Assembly: GCA_963921935.1 (NCBI GenBank)
Contig: OY998184.1
Coordinates: forward strand, 28,449,567-28,513,566
Length of the DNA stretch: 64,000 nucleotides
DNA from: Galeruca laticollis
Lineage: Eukaryota > Arthropoda > Insecta > Coleoptera > Chrysomelidae
Reading direction: 5' to 3'
Below are positions 1 to 10,419 of this stretch, piece by piece. Every line of letters begins with the position of its first letter. Within the stretch, counting starts at the first letter, position 1. The notes under the pieces are model-generated. The model was not told the DNA's origin and did no database searches. It worked only from the letters and a program-made list of their open reading frames with translations. Made by a program: the position numbers and the translations under genes.

Positions 1-110
1 CTTGGATATGAATTGTTGTACATAGCAAGGTGTGCCTACAATGTCCTTGATATTTAGCTTGGAAGCTAGTCCATTATTGAATACCATAAGTCCACACTGG
101 TTCCAAAAAT
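1..110 (-). pseudogene. Possible Jockey-type LINE reverse-transcriptase remnant
   Basis: Read on the minus strand, this stretch gives a short open peptide with a pattern like the end of the RT thumb region of Jockey-type LINEs (a glycine-leucine-alanine-serine stretch, then an NIK motif and a CYV motif). The match is short and from memory only. The Harbinger element at 128 would have landed just upstream of it in the minus sense. It could equally be anonymous intron sequence. Confidence 0.25.
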
Positions 111-392
111 TACAAATCACATCTCTGCAGCGCTATTCTTGACATCATTCGCGTTTTCACGTATACGCGAATTTACGAAGGGTCAAATTGCGATCACTTG
201 ATCAAAGTGGTATTCTTGAACACCCTTCGAGATTCCTTGCGAGTGTCGGTTTGGCAACAGCTAAATAATTGAAAACTGATGTCAAAAAAGAAGATTTGTA
301 AAAAGCAGAGAATAAGTATATAACCTTTCATGCTTTTAACATTAGTTAAACTGATATTGGTACATTATTATTTGTAATTTTTTTAAAGAAAT

Positions 393-1263
393 ATGTCGAA
401 TATTGATAAAAAATCGTATGTAACATTGGAACAAAAGAATTTGTTAGTAGAATTTATGAAAAAAAATCCTAATTTAGTAAGTGGAAAGTATTCTCCAAAT
501 TTTACACAAAAGGACGGCCAATCATTGTGGCAAGATATCTCTGCCATCCTAAATAGTTGTGTAGGTGCCAGAAAAGACTGGAAAGCATGGAGAAAGGTAG
601 ATATATTTGTATTTCTGAAATACTCCATCGATCTAATGATAATTTATGTTTTAGACATGGCAGGATATAAGATCCAGGACAAAAGCCAAAAATGTTGAAT
701 TTAAGAAACAATGCTCGGCCACTGGTGGAGGGCCTTACATAAAAAAACCCATCAATGCATTTGAAGATAATGTTTTAGAGACAATCATGGCGGTAGCAAT
801 TGAAGGCCACACGAATGTGAAGGAATCATCAGTTAATTTTAGTATTAAAGGGGGGTGCAATGATATTGACCTTATATTGGAAGATACAGGAATTTCAGCA
901 TCAACATCCACAGAAGATGTGATTCCTGAAATGTTGAAAGATAATTCAACTTCTTCAGAATTTTTAAATTCTGGCACTTCTGCAGAAAAGTCTCCTGCAA
1001 AGAAACTCTTTCCTAGGGCACCAAGAAAAAAGCTAATTTACACCTCACAAGCAGCTCAAGATTATAAAATTTCAATGGATAATAAAAACAAAATAAAAAC
1101 TGTATATTATGAAAAAAAATTAGCTCTCCTAGAGCGTATTGTGTCTGCCAAGGAAAGGATTGCAGATGCCAAAGAAAAATCTGCTAAAGCAATGGAAAGC
1201 ACCGCAGAAAATCTAGGGATGTTGGCACATGTGGGACAATCATTATATGATTGTCTATGCTAA
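393..1263 (+). CDS. Myb/SANT-like DNA-binding protein of Harbinger
   Basis: Two exons, 393-596 and 655-1263, joined in phase 0 across a 58-bp GT-AG intron (gtagat...ttttag). They give an uninterrupted protein of 270 residues. Residues about 5-80 form a Myb/SANT- or MADF-like trihelix domain with well-spaced tryptophans; the splice junction falls inside its third helix, which supports the intron. The middle is acidic and low in complexity. Residues about 205-260 are Lys/Glu/Ala-rich and should form a coiled coil. In this superfamily the Myb-like protein binds the element ends and brings the transposase to them in the nucleus. The ATG at 393 follows an A-rich leader (aagaaatATG). The intact frame contrasts with the decayed transposase of the same element. 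Confidence 0.8.
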
Positions 1264-1916
1264 TTTTCTACCTAAATGAATGTAGCTGTTTTTTTTTGTT
1301 ACTTTGAACAATCAATCTGCTGTACATTCCTGGTGGCATGCTATTTTTTATGGGAATCAAGCCACAATATTATTTTAAACGTTTCTTGAGAACGAGTCTA
1401 CCGGAATGTTGAAAATAAAGCTTAAAATAATATTGTGGTTGGTTTCTCATCAAAAAGAAACTAAAAACATAATTTCTATCATTTTAATAGATTGTTTTCA
1501 TTTGTTTATTTTGTACCCATTTTAATCTTTGTAATCTTTTTGTTGTGTTGTTTAATGTCAGGTATATATTTATAAAGAAACTGTACCTTAGTTTGAAAAA
1601 AGAAATTTTATTACTGCCTTCTATTCACCTTCTTCACATTGATATTCCTTAATTAGATGAAAGGGGGCTTTTAATTAGTAGGATGGCAGGTTGTGTAATA
1701 CATGATAATGTTTAGGTCAAAATTCAATTTAATAAACTCTCATATTAAACATAATTTCTGTTATTAAGAATGTTCATTCTATATCAATACAATATTTTAG
1801 TAATTTGTAATCTGACATTTATTGGTAAGTAATACCCAATTATTACAAAGTTTCAAAATATACCTAAGACATTAATTGTTGAAAAAAGTATTAATTAATC
1901 TTCTTCTAGCACATCT

Positions 1917-4032
1917 TCAAGCTTTTAATTCTGGATTAACCCTTTGCGCAGGGTTATCTTCATCCTCATCATTATGGTTGACAAAAATGCCCATATCAAC
2001 ATCAACTTGTTCATCATCCCTTACAGGTGGTACATGGTATTCTATGCACATATTGTGTAATATGACACATGCATTAATTATTCTGCATGCAACAGGGGGT
2101 TTGTAATGTAATGCTCTATCTTTGCATAAACATCTGAACCTCATCTTTAGGACACCATTACACCTTTCTATTGTATTTCTGGTTGACCTTTGTCTCCTGT
2201 TCTAAGTATGTTCTGGAGTTCCTTCAGGCGGTTCTTGGTCAAATGGCGTCAACAGCCATGTTCTTAAAGGGTACCCACTATCACCTAATAACAAATAATT
2301 ATTGATATATATATATATATATGTTGGGATGTCTCATAATGAATTATGTACAGAGTAATGGTAGAATCCTCACTTCAAAAAATCAATATTTGCAAAATAT
2401 GATGTTACTGTACATTCACAACAAATTCCTATGCATAAGCCATTTTACAATACTCGTTTTTAGTTTCAATTTTTTTATTCGATTTTCCTGTACAAGTACA
2501 AATCGAAGCAACGTGTTTATCGTCTTATACATGATTCAATTTTATTTTCTGATGCTTTATGTCATCCATTCAATGTCAATAGTACCCCTAACTAATTTAG
2601 AAAATACATTAAGTTGAAAAGTATCAACGTTTTTCAAGATTCATGGGGCTATTCTACATTAGTATGTGTACAAATCATTCCAAAATCAATCAAATACTTC
2701 AAAGTACAAATATAGTTTAGCGTTGATGCAAGATGCTAGATCAAGTTTTGTTTGACCTCAATTTTTATAAATTGCTTACAGCGATGGAAGAAAACACTCA
2801 ATGAATCTTCACTGTGCTCATCTCCAGTTATTAACATACCATTTAATCCTGCACATATGTTGACATGTTGCTTGCATCAATGCTCCACTATATTTGTACC
2901 TTATGATAGTTCAGGCACACCGTTTTGATGAAAACCTCTGTAAAATTACAATAGGTACATATCTAAAAGGTAATATCCCAGATATCCTTCAGCATGCAAA
3001 TTCCTCATCATTTGCAGGACATTTTTCCAAATGTAAGCATCATGTGTACTTCCCGGATAACGTGCAAGCACATTTGTTATTTTTAGCTTACTATCACAAA
3101 TCTGAAGAGTAGGAACATAATTCAGAGTATAAATGGTGTACCAAAATTTAATTTACAATAATACAAATGTGAGATAAAAACAGGTTGAATGTTAAATTTA
3201 AGGTATAACTGAAATGGTTTTTTAATTCTTCAAAATTAAATCTATGCAATTTCAATAGAAGAATGGAGCAAATTTAATTTATTTAGTTAAACTATTGACA
3301 TAAGTTGCAAATTAATAAAATAGTATAAACCTCCTACCAACTGAACATTTAAGGAATGGTATCCTTTACGATTCACATAAGTATGTTCGGGATGTTGTTC
3401 ATCATTTACTTTGGGGGTATCTATCGCAACATGAGTGCAATCAATGCAACCTACCACACCTGGGAAATTATGATCTTCATGAAACCTGCAGACAATAGAT
3501 ATTTTCAAAACACTATTATTTTTGTTATGAAACATTTAAGTATATTCTCACTTTTGCCTAACCGCATTGAGTTCTTCAAAATTTCTTGGAAATCTGACCC
3601 AGTGGCTAAAAATGACATCTTCATTTAATGCGAAGGATACCTCCTCTATGCATCTAGATGCAGATGGTTGCGAAACTGATACAAATAAATTTCTGGCAAT
3701 GTCCATTTGGTACCCTCCAGAAGCGAAAAATCTTAATGCAACTAAAATCTGAAATGTACATTGCTATCACCATATAATGCACAATAATAATTATTTAAAC
3801 TTACTCTCGTTGTGATAGACAAATCTGTAATTCTGTTTTGAGGTCTCATGTGAGATGTTAACAATTCTATGAGACATCTTACCAAGTCTTTGGATAATCT
3901 GAACATTTGTATAAATTGATGTTCACTTAACAGATGAAACGGATCAATATGATTAATCCTATTATGCGGCTGAGGTGGTACTTCAGCATTTTCTAAGTTT
4001 TCAATGTTTGCTATATGTTGTAAATAGTCCAT
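1917..4032 (-). pseudogene. HARBI1-like Harbinger transposase, decayed
   Basis: Minus-strand exons can be followed from an ATG at 4032. The first (4032-3806) is an N-terminal helical region. The second (3751 to about 3552) starts after a 54-bp GT-AG intron. The third (about 3487-3330) carries the hallmark GCIDCTHV (first catalytic Asp), then YVNRKGYHSLN. Next come a block with the PGSTHDAYIW signature (second Asp) at about 3115-2955 and a C-terminal block from about 2290 with LLGDSGYPLR- and ERCNGVLK-type motifs. HARBI1-type enzymes are DDE nucleases that cut and paste the element. A TAG interrupts the last block, and about 650 bp of unrelated AT-rich sequence separates it from the block before, so no functional enzyme is expected from this copy. 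Confidence 0.8.
2295..2890. other. Non-coding insert/intron in the Harbinger transposase, with (AT)n
   Basis: This stretch separates two conserved blocks of the transposase. It starts with an (AT)n microsatellite at about 2306-2322 and is otherwise AT-rich. The open frame within it shows no family resemblance. It may be an intron or a small secondary insertion; I see no inverted repeats that would decide. Confidence 0.4.
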
Positions 4033-4509
4033 TAATTAACCCCGAACGCAATAAATATCCAAAAAAATTTTAAACAAAACTAAAAACAACAAATTGAAGT
4101 TAGGTTAGAATAGATCTGGGATAGATGGAATTTGTAGCAGAGACTAATGCATGCCTAAAACGGTTCATCTCGAAATTCACGACCACTAGGCACCACTCGC
4201 TGTTCACTGCGAGTATTCGCGAACGTCGCGAGTGGTCAAGAATGCGAAAATGTTAGTATCGTTCGAACTATTGGAAATCGCGAGTGACCTTGAAATTTGC
4301 GAGTGCTCAATAATAGCACTGCTGAATGCATACCTATCACCCAATACATTTTTTTTAAATACATTTTCTTTTCATATGTATCTTTCATTCAACTTTGATG
4401 TGTAGATTTAAACCCAAATATTTTGCAGTAATACGGTCAAAATTTAATAAAAATAGTCAATCTGGCAATATGAAATATCACTATGTGGTAACAAAAAGTT
4501 TGTTTCTAG

Positions 4510-4770
4510 GTGGGAAATTCAAAGAGTTTACCTGATTTCCTAACAGATAGTGCAGTCTGTGAAACTTTATCTGCCCCACATAGTCCAGAAGGGGAAGCTG
4601 AAAGACTGAGGAATGAATTAGACATCACTAAAAGGCAGTTGTTAGAGAATCAAAGATTATGTGATAGCTTAAGTAGAGAATTGGAAATTGCTAGAAATAA
4701 GGAACATGAATATACCCAGAATCTTGCCAGAGCCCTTGAACAGGTTGAGGATAATTTGGAAAAAAGTAAT
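4510..4770 (+). CDS. ENTR1: ENTR1 (SDCCAG3)-like gene, first exon in window
   Basis: Internal exon of 261 bp, phase 0 at both ends, with acceptor tttctag and donor gtaagt. It encodes 87 residues: a Ser/Pro-rich start, then a long coiled coil of Glu/Lys/Leu/Gln heptads ending in ALEQVEDNLEKSN. It continues in frame to 19027, 19481 and 49535, giving 200 residues in the window. The order of segments (EQVE-NL, KRA-AE-LKQE, then a LL-GV-NLR C-terminus) matches endosome-associated-trafficking regulator 1, a coiled-coil protein of early and recycling endosomes that acts in cargo sorting and cytokinesis. The N-terminal exons lie upstream of the window. The assignment rests on recognition of the segment order, not on a search. 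No catalytic domain is expected. The exon is flanked by Harbinger at 128-4321 and a LINE from about 5700. Confidence 0.72.
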
Positions 4771-4886
4771 GTAAGTATATATAAAATGTTTTATTTCTAA
4801 TATGATTGAAAAGCAATTATTGTTACAAGTGATTTCGTTCCTTAGAAATAATTTTTGTTTATACTTTTAACTTTTTAATTTTCCAG

Positions 4887-4916
4887 GAAAAAACTGAAAA
4901 TAATGGAGTTACTTAG
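4887..4916 (+). other. Possible alternative 3' exon of the ENTR1-like gene
   Basis: A good acceptor (ttaattttccag) lies 116 bp after the previous donor. In the phase left by that donor it gives nine codons and then TAG at 4914-4916. Use of it would end the protein early, without the conserved C-terminus. No nearby AATAAA stands out, so it may be a cryptic site. Confidence 0.2.
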
Positions 4917-5200
4917 CTGATTTGTTTGTGGTTGTTATGTTGCTTGTAATGGTTTTGTTAGATTGCATCTATTTTGTCTTTGTGAGTGATTATTTTCTTA
5001 ATTTTTGATTCTGTTTGTGGTTGTTTTATTTCTATTTGCTTGTGTTCATGGTTGTTTTATTTGTTTCTGTTGAGTTCTTTTTTATTTTTGTGTGTCTCTA
5101 TTTCTTTGATTATTTGCGATTGCTTTGTTTGTATTTGTGGGTGTTTTGTTTTCATTTGTTTTTGTTTATGGTGTTATGTCCAGTTTATGGTGAGTACATA
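4917..5200. repeat. Degenerate T/G-rich minisatellite
   Basis: The + strand repeats a loose unit of about 30-45 bases built on GTTTGTGGTTGTTTTATTT and TTTCTATTTGCTT variants, at least five times. It creates a hydrophobic open frame with many Phe, Leu, Val and Cys that is an artefact of composition and not a gene. Confidence 0.5.
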
Positions 5201-5699
5201 CATTGTTTTTTATTTGGTACTTAATCTTGAATATATCTTCACAGTTAATTTTTTTAATAACACTGGTGGACCAAAAAAATCTTTTGTTGTAACATAAAGC
5301 TGAATAGCATACTAGAATGAACCTATCTAAATACGAAAATGGCCAGAAAAAAAGCTGTAACACTTAAAGTTTTTTTGTTACTCTAAAAAAACCACATACA
5401 GAACAGTTACGTTTAATATTTATTTAAAAAATGATTTTACAGGTTTTTAAACATTGTTTATCGACTATATTTGTATAATTGATCTTAAACTTCAAGTAGT
5501 TTTGTGGGAAATAAGTGTCATTAAAAAGTGAAATTTTGTCCATTGGTGCAAGAAAAATCAGTGAACCTAATAGTGTAACTTTCATAAAAGCATACCTCGT
5601 AGTTTTAGAGTAATTAGTACATATATGCAAGTGGATCAAAGTAATAAAGAAGAAAATTAACGACTATCTTCAAAACAAAAACAAAAAACATAATTAACT
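5201..5699. other. No gene seen (intron sequence)
   Basis: AT-rich sequence between the T/G-rich repeat and the LINE at 5.7 kb. The short open frames here have no recognisable domains. Confidence 0.5.
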
Positions 5700-5805
5700 G
5701 ATAAAAAGTGAACAGAGGTGTTTATAAAAACTGGTCAACCAATTTCAGACTGGTCAAACATATTTAGATAGCTATAGTACGGGTGATTAGTGCAAAAATT
5801 CTATA

Positions 5806-6515
5806 ATGAAATGTGTTATTTGTAAAAATATAACTGGAGATGCTACGGTAAATTGTGATAGCTGCCAAAGAATGACTCATAGGGATTGTTCAGGGCTGAA
5901 TGCCAGTGAACTAAAGGTTATGGACCTCAAAGGTAAGAGATTGCTAAAATTTTATTGTGAGGATTGTCACAATGGAGTAAAACTTATTCCTAAACTTCTT
6001 ACGAAAATCGATAATTTGGAGCTTGAAATCAAGCGATTAAAGAATGTAGCAGATTCTGTTAGCAGTAATGACTCTAACTCCAGAGGAGATAAAGGGGAAA
6101 TAATATGTGAGGTGATTGAGAGGCAGAGCCGGGCTTCTAACATAATTGTTTGTAACGTGAATGAGTCAAAAATGATTCAACAGCTATTGGAAAAATACTA
6201 AATAATTTTAATATAGACAAAACCAATTTAAAAATGTTTTGTTTAGGAAAATATGGCACAAACAAGATCAGGCCAATCAGAGTTATTCTAAATTAACAAG
6301 ATGATGCTAGGTCTGTGCTTAAAAATAAACAACTGAGTTCCATTCCAAGTATCAGAATATTTGGTGATCAAACTAAGGCTCAGCAGGAATATTTTAAATC
6401 GATTAAAGCTAAGCTGCAAATTCTAATTGATAGCGGAGATACTACCAAAACTATTAAATACATAAATAATAAACCAACTATTGTTTTAAAACAAAACCAA
6501 AAAAACACTATGTAA
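5806..6515 (+). pseudogene. LINE ORF1: PHD-like zinc-finger protein
   Basis: The first 131 codons are open from an ATG at 5806. They begin with a Cys-X2-Cys ... Cys-X2-Cys ... His-X2-Cys ... Cys-X2-Cys array (MKCVICK, CDSC, HRDC, CEDC), which is a PHD-type finger, followed by a predicted coiled coil (about residues 65-85). A stop at 6199 and frame changes break the rest; a second open piece (6315-6515) continues the basic C-terminal part. In such LINEs ORF1p binds element RNA in the ribonucleoprotein particle. The frame is broken, so the copy is a relic. Confidence 0.7.
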
Positions 6516-6544
6516 ACCCTAATATACTACTTAACTCCGATATA

Positions 6545-9500
6545 ATTTATCTCAATGCCCAAAGCATCGTGAAAAATAGAGATCAAATCCAAGAAAGCAT
6601 AACTTGCTACAATCCCAAACTAATTTTACTGAGTGAAACAAGAACAACAGCAGATGTTGAAGTTGAATTTGAAAATTATTTCCATATTCGCTGTGACTCA
6701 ACGAGTAGACACACAGGAGGTGTTATGCTATACATAAACAAAAGTTATAATTTTTCTAATTTCAAAACATTTCAATTGCGTGACAAATATTGGTGTAAAG
6801 TAGTAAAAGTTGATATAAAATCTGCAGTTTGTTTAGTAGGATGTCTATACCACTCACCATCTAGTTCTGATGCTCAATTTATTGAAGAATTAGAAGACAT
6901 TTGTGATGTTTTGTTTTCTACAAACTATCGTTGTGCGTTGGTCGGCGATTTTAATATAGACCTGTTAGCTAGTAATTTTTATGGGGAAAAATTTGTTTTC
7001 ATCATATGGGGTAAAGCAATATAAAACAAGTCCTACCCGTATTACTAACACTAGCAAAACTTTGGTAGATTATGTGCTTTGTAATCAAGATAATATAATA
7101 GCCGATTGTCCAAAAATAACTGCTCATTCTGTTATTTCAGTAACTATATCAAATAATAATAATAAAAGATAAAATCAAAACTAGTCTTATAATGTGTCAT
7201 TTTAATTTAGATTATGTTGATGTTGATACTATATATCAGGAAATTTTGGTCAATTGCGATAATATAATCAATACTATTTCACCAATAGAAACATGTCATT
7301 TTAAATCAAAATTGCGTTGGTTTGATTGTGAGGTATATGATAAAGTTAGACAACGGGATAGGGCTTATAAAGATTTTAAAATATGTATTGACGGTTATGA
7401 AAAACAACATAAATGGCAAGTTTTTAAGCAACATAGAAATGTGGTAGTGAATATGTTAAAGATAAAGAAAGAGCAGTATTACTTTAATAAAATAGATAGG
7501 TATAGAAATAATCCAAAACAAATGTGGAAAACTTTAAAAAAAATTATTAATGATAATAGCCGAGATAATGCTGTTCTAAATAGCCCTTTTTACGTGGGCT
7601 ATTAGATGGAATGCAGGTTCTGTTGGTATCAGGTTTAATCGAAGGACAAATACGGTTGTTTTTCACTGATGTAATGATGAACCGTATAATGAAATTAAAC
7701 ACTTGTGTCACTTTTGGTTTTATATTCCCATGAATTTATAATTTTATTTAACGTTGCGTAAACAATTAAGACTTCCCTTATACACACGCGATAACTGAGA
7801 GTATTTTGCACATACTATGATGATTTATTACACGAATAAAGATTGAGTATACATGTTTGTTCCCGGTATCAAAACGCCGGGTGCTCTTACAACGTGGGTA
7901 CCTTTGTGTAACACGTTACATGATGAAAGAGAGAGAACGAAGGATGAATTAAACGTGTATGAATGCCGGTTGGTAAGTTTGTGAGGCTATCTGTGAAGTA
8001 TGAGTGACTGCTGGGAAGTGAGTAAAAATGAGGTTGTTTTCGTATTTATACGTAGGTTGACGTAGGTGTGAGGAAGGAGAAAAATATTAGGATCTAGCCA
8101 ATCGGATAAAAGAGTTTTAAAACGTAACGTTCAGATACAACAAGTGAATTTGGCAGTTACGGTGATTTTTTTGTGGGTTTGAAATGTTTCGTAGATACAG
8201 ATAACAGAGTTTGGAAGAGCGTTTTTATGAAGCGATAAGATGTCGGGTATTTTGATATATTCAGTGGAATTTCAGCAAACGATATTTATCTGTTTTTCTT
8301 AGGTGTTAGTAAATTTAAAATGACTTTTTTGTTGATGTAAAGAAATATTAAATGTTAAGAAGAAGGATATATTTAGTTATATGTTTTGAGTATAATATTC
8401 GAATTGTAGTATACAGGGGAAGTTGAAATAAAATCACGGGAGAATTTGGTAATTAAAACCAAATTCGAACAAATGCAAACTGTAGTCTTTGAAACTACAG
8501 CAGGGCGGAAATTGTTAACAAACAATCTAGAAATAGCAAGCAGTTTTAATGAATATTTTGTAGAAAGCATTGAAAGTATTGTTCAAAGTATTGAGAATAC
8601 AGTAACGTGGTCTAATGTAAATAATAACATATATTTAAAATTTGAAAATTTTGAAATGTTGTCCATGCACCTGTGAAAAATGGTATGCAGTTTAGATAAT
8701 AAATTCTTAATATATGAAACATTAAACTGCAGAATGGTGAAAGAAGTTTTTGAAACAATTGGACATGCTGTGCTAAATTTTATTAATACACCTCTCTCTA
8801 CAAGTAAGATTCCTAAGGCATTAAAAATAAGTAATATCACTCCAATACAAAAAGTAGTTAATACCAACAAAGCTGAAGAGTTTCGGACGATCAATACTTT
8901 ACCTCCTATAGAAAAACTATTAGAAATTGCCGTTTATGAACAACTATTGAACCATATCACGAAAAATAAAATTTTAATCAATAATCAATCAGGTTTCAGA
9001 AAACAATTCTCTTGTGAATCATCATTGCAAGTTACTCATTGCCACATAAAACGTAATTTTGATGAAAATAAATATGTTATTGCTGTATTTCTAGACTTAA
9101 AAAGAGCTTTTGAAACAATCGACAGAGAAATATTGATTTCTAAACTTAAGCAGTACGGTATAGGGGGTACAGTTATTGAGTGGTTTGGAGATTATTTAGA
9201 ATGTCGAAAACAGAGAGTGTATTTTAAAGATCAGGTGTCATCGGAGATGGATAATGATGCAGGAATTCCACAAGGTAGTGTTTTGGGCCCACTTCTATTT
9301 ATTTTGTACATCAACGATATTGACCTTTTCGTTAGTTGTGAATTCATTAACCTTTTTGCCGATTATACCTTAATTTGTTGTAGTGATGAAGATTTGGATG
9401 TAGCTAACCAGAAAATGAATATTATCTTAGATAAGCTTAATCAATATTTGAAAATAAACAAACTAAAGCTAAATGTAAAAAAAACAAATGCAATGCTTTT

Positions 9501-10018
9501 CACCACGAAATATAAATATAGTTTACTTGATACTAACAGCATAAGTTTAAATATTAACAACGAAAAAATACAAATTGTCACATCATTTAAATATTTGGGG
9601 TTCCAGCTTGACAATACTTTAAGTTTTGATACTCATTTTGATTATATCCAAAAAAAATATCGAAGAAGCTATACTTTTTTAGCAGAATATCTCAAAACTT
9701 GTCAATGGAGACCAAAGTCACGGTGTATACCTATACCTATTATTCAACCTCATTTTGACTACTGCTCATCAATTATATTCTTATTCAATCTCAACAAACT
9801 CAATGTTGCAGAAGTTGCAAAATCGTGGAATGAGAATAATTTTAAAAACAAATTGTCTTACTCCAATTAGAATTATGTTAAATTCCCTAAATTGGTTATC
9901 TGTTGAAAACAGACTGTATTACTTTACCATGATTTTGGGTTTTAAAATAGTAAACGGTTTATCACCTGAATATTTCCAGGAATACATTTCTTTTAACAAA
10001 ACTAGTCATTCATATTGA
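6545..10018 (+). pseudogene. LINE ORF2: endonuclease-reverse transcriptase, interrupted
   Basis: The endonuclease is in pieces at 6569-7172: LSETR near the start, then HTGGVMLYI, VGCLYHSPSS and VGDFNID; a frameshift lies near 7000. A linker with the WFDCEV and KQMWKTLKK motifs follows to 7590. After the insertion the RT domain runs 8430-9870: FRTINTLPPIEKLLE, SGFRKQFSCE, LDLKRAFETIDR (first catalytic Asp intact), GIPQGSVLGPLLF, then FADYT where FADDT is expected, so one catalytic Asp is Tyr. A frameshift at about 9755-9830 moves the thumb into another frame that ends at 10018. No RNase H is seen. Confidence 0.8.
7590..8420. mobile_element. Non-coding insertion inside LINE ORF2
   Basis: ORF2 coding stops making sense at about 7590 and resumes at about 8420. 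The intervening ~0.8 kb has no open frame, a different base composition (several CG-containing words such as acgttgcgta and aaaacgccgg) and a small palindrome, cccggtatcaaaacgccggg. It is probably a non-autonomous element. I could not settle the exact ends, terminal repeats or target duplication. Confidence 0.5.
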
Positions 10019-10419
10019 ATGACATACATATAAGTAGAACTGTTTATCGAAGTACAATCAACTCTTTGTTTTTTAAAGGTTTTCACAGGTTTAATAATTT
10101 ACATACATCTATCAAAAAATGTACCACACTTTCAAATTTTAAAATGTTGCTTAAAGAGCATATCAAAAATTTGTAGCTTTATGTCGTTACTCCAATTTTT
10201 CAATTTTAAAGTGTTTTTGTTTAAATATATTATAATTAATGACACATTTATATAAAATATTTTATTAGTGTATTTTATTAATTTTAATTTTATCTATATA
10301 ATTAATTTTATTTTTGTGTACTTCTATTTTATTTTTTATCTATATTAGGGTTCCTAATTGAATAAAGATTTATCTATCTACCTAACTAACATATAAGAAA
10401 TCAAAAATATTTATTTCTA

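Larger units (their letters stand above)
128..4321 (+). mobile_element. Harbinger (PIF/Harbinger) DNA transposon, two-gene type
   Basis: The element is bounded by imperfect terminal inverted repeats: CAGCGCTATTCTTGA at the left and, reading the right end in reverse complement, CAGTGCTATTATTGA. A 3-bp duplication CTG flanks it (125-127 and 4322-4324). Both ends continue inward with runs rich in TTCGCG and CGAGTG. Inside are the two genes usual for the superfamily in divergent layout: a Myb/SANT-like DNA-binding protein on + and a HARBI1-like transposase on -. Harbinger elements usually duplicate TWA; CTG fits the CWG duplication known for the Harbinger3 type. It lies in the ENTR1-like gene, upstream of the first exon visible here. 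Confidence 0.9.
5700..10390 (+). mobile_element. CR1-like non-LTR retrotransposon, nearly full length but decayed
   Basis: The order is a short 5' leader, ORF1 with a PHD-like zinc finger and coiled coil, ORF2 with apurinic-type endonuclease and reverse transcriptase, then a 3' UTR ending in AATAAAG and a short TCTA/CTAA repeat tail (10361-10390). A PHD-finger ORF1, no RNase H and a simple-repeat tail are features of the CR1/Jockey group. ORF2 is split by an unrelated insertion at about 7590-8420, and several frameshifts and one catalytic change show it is dead. It lies in the sense orientation in the first large ENTR1 intron. Confidence 0.8.

Noticed and set aside
2321..2617. 98-codon open frame inside the Harbinger element
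   Set aside because: AT-rich, Phe/Ile-rich, without domains, and placed in the non-coding gap of the transposase.
4986..5297. Hydrophobic + strand open frame resembling a multi-span membrane protein
   Set aside because: It comes from a degenerate T/G-rich repeat; a second frame over the same stretch is equally hydrophobic, and no start context or family match is seen.
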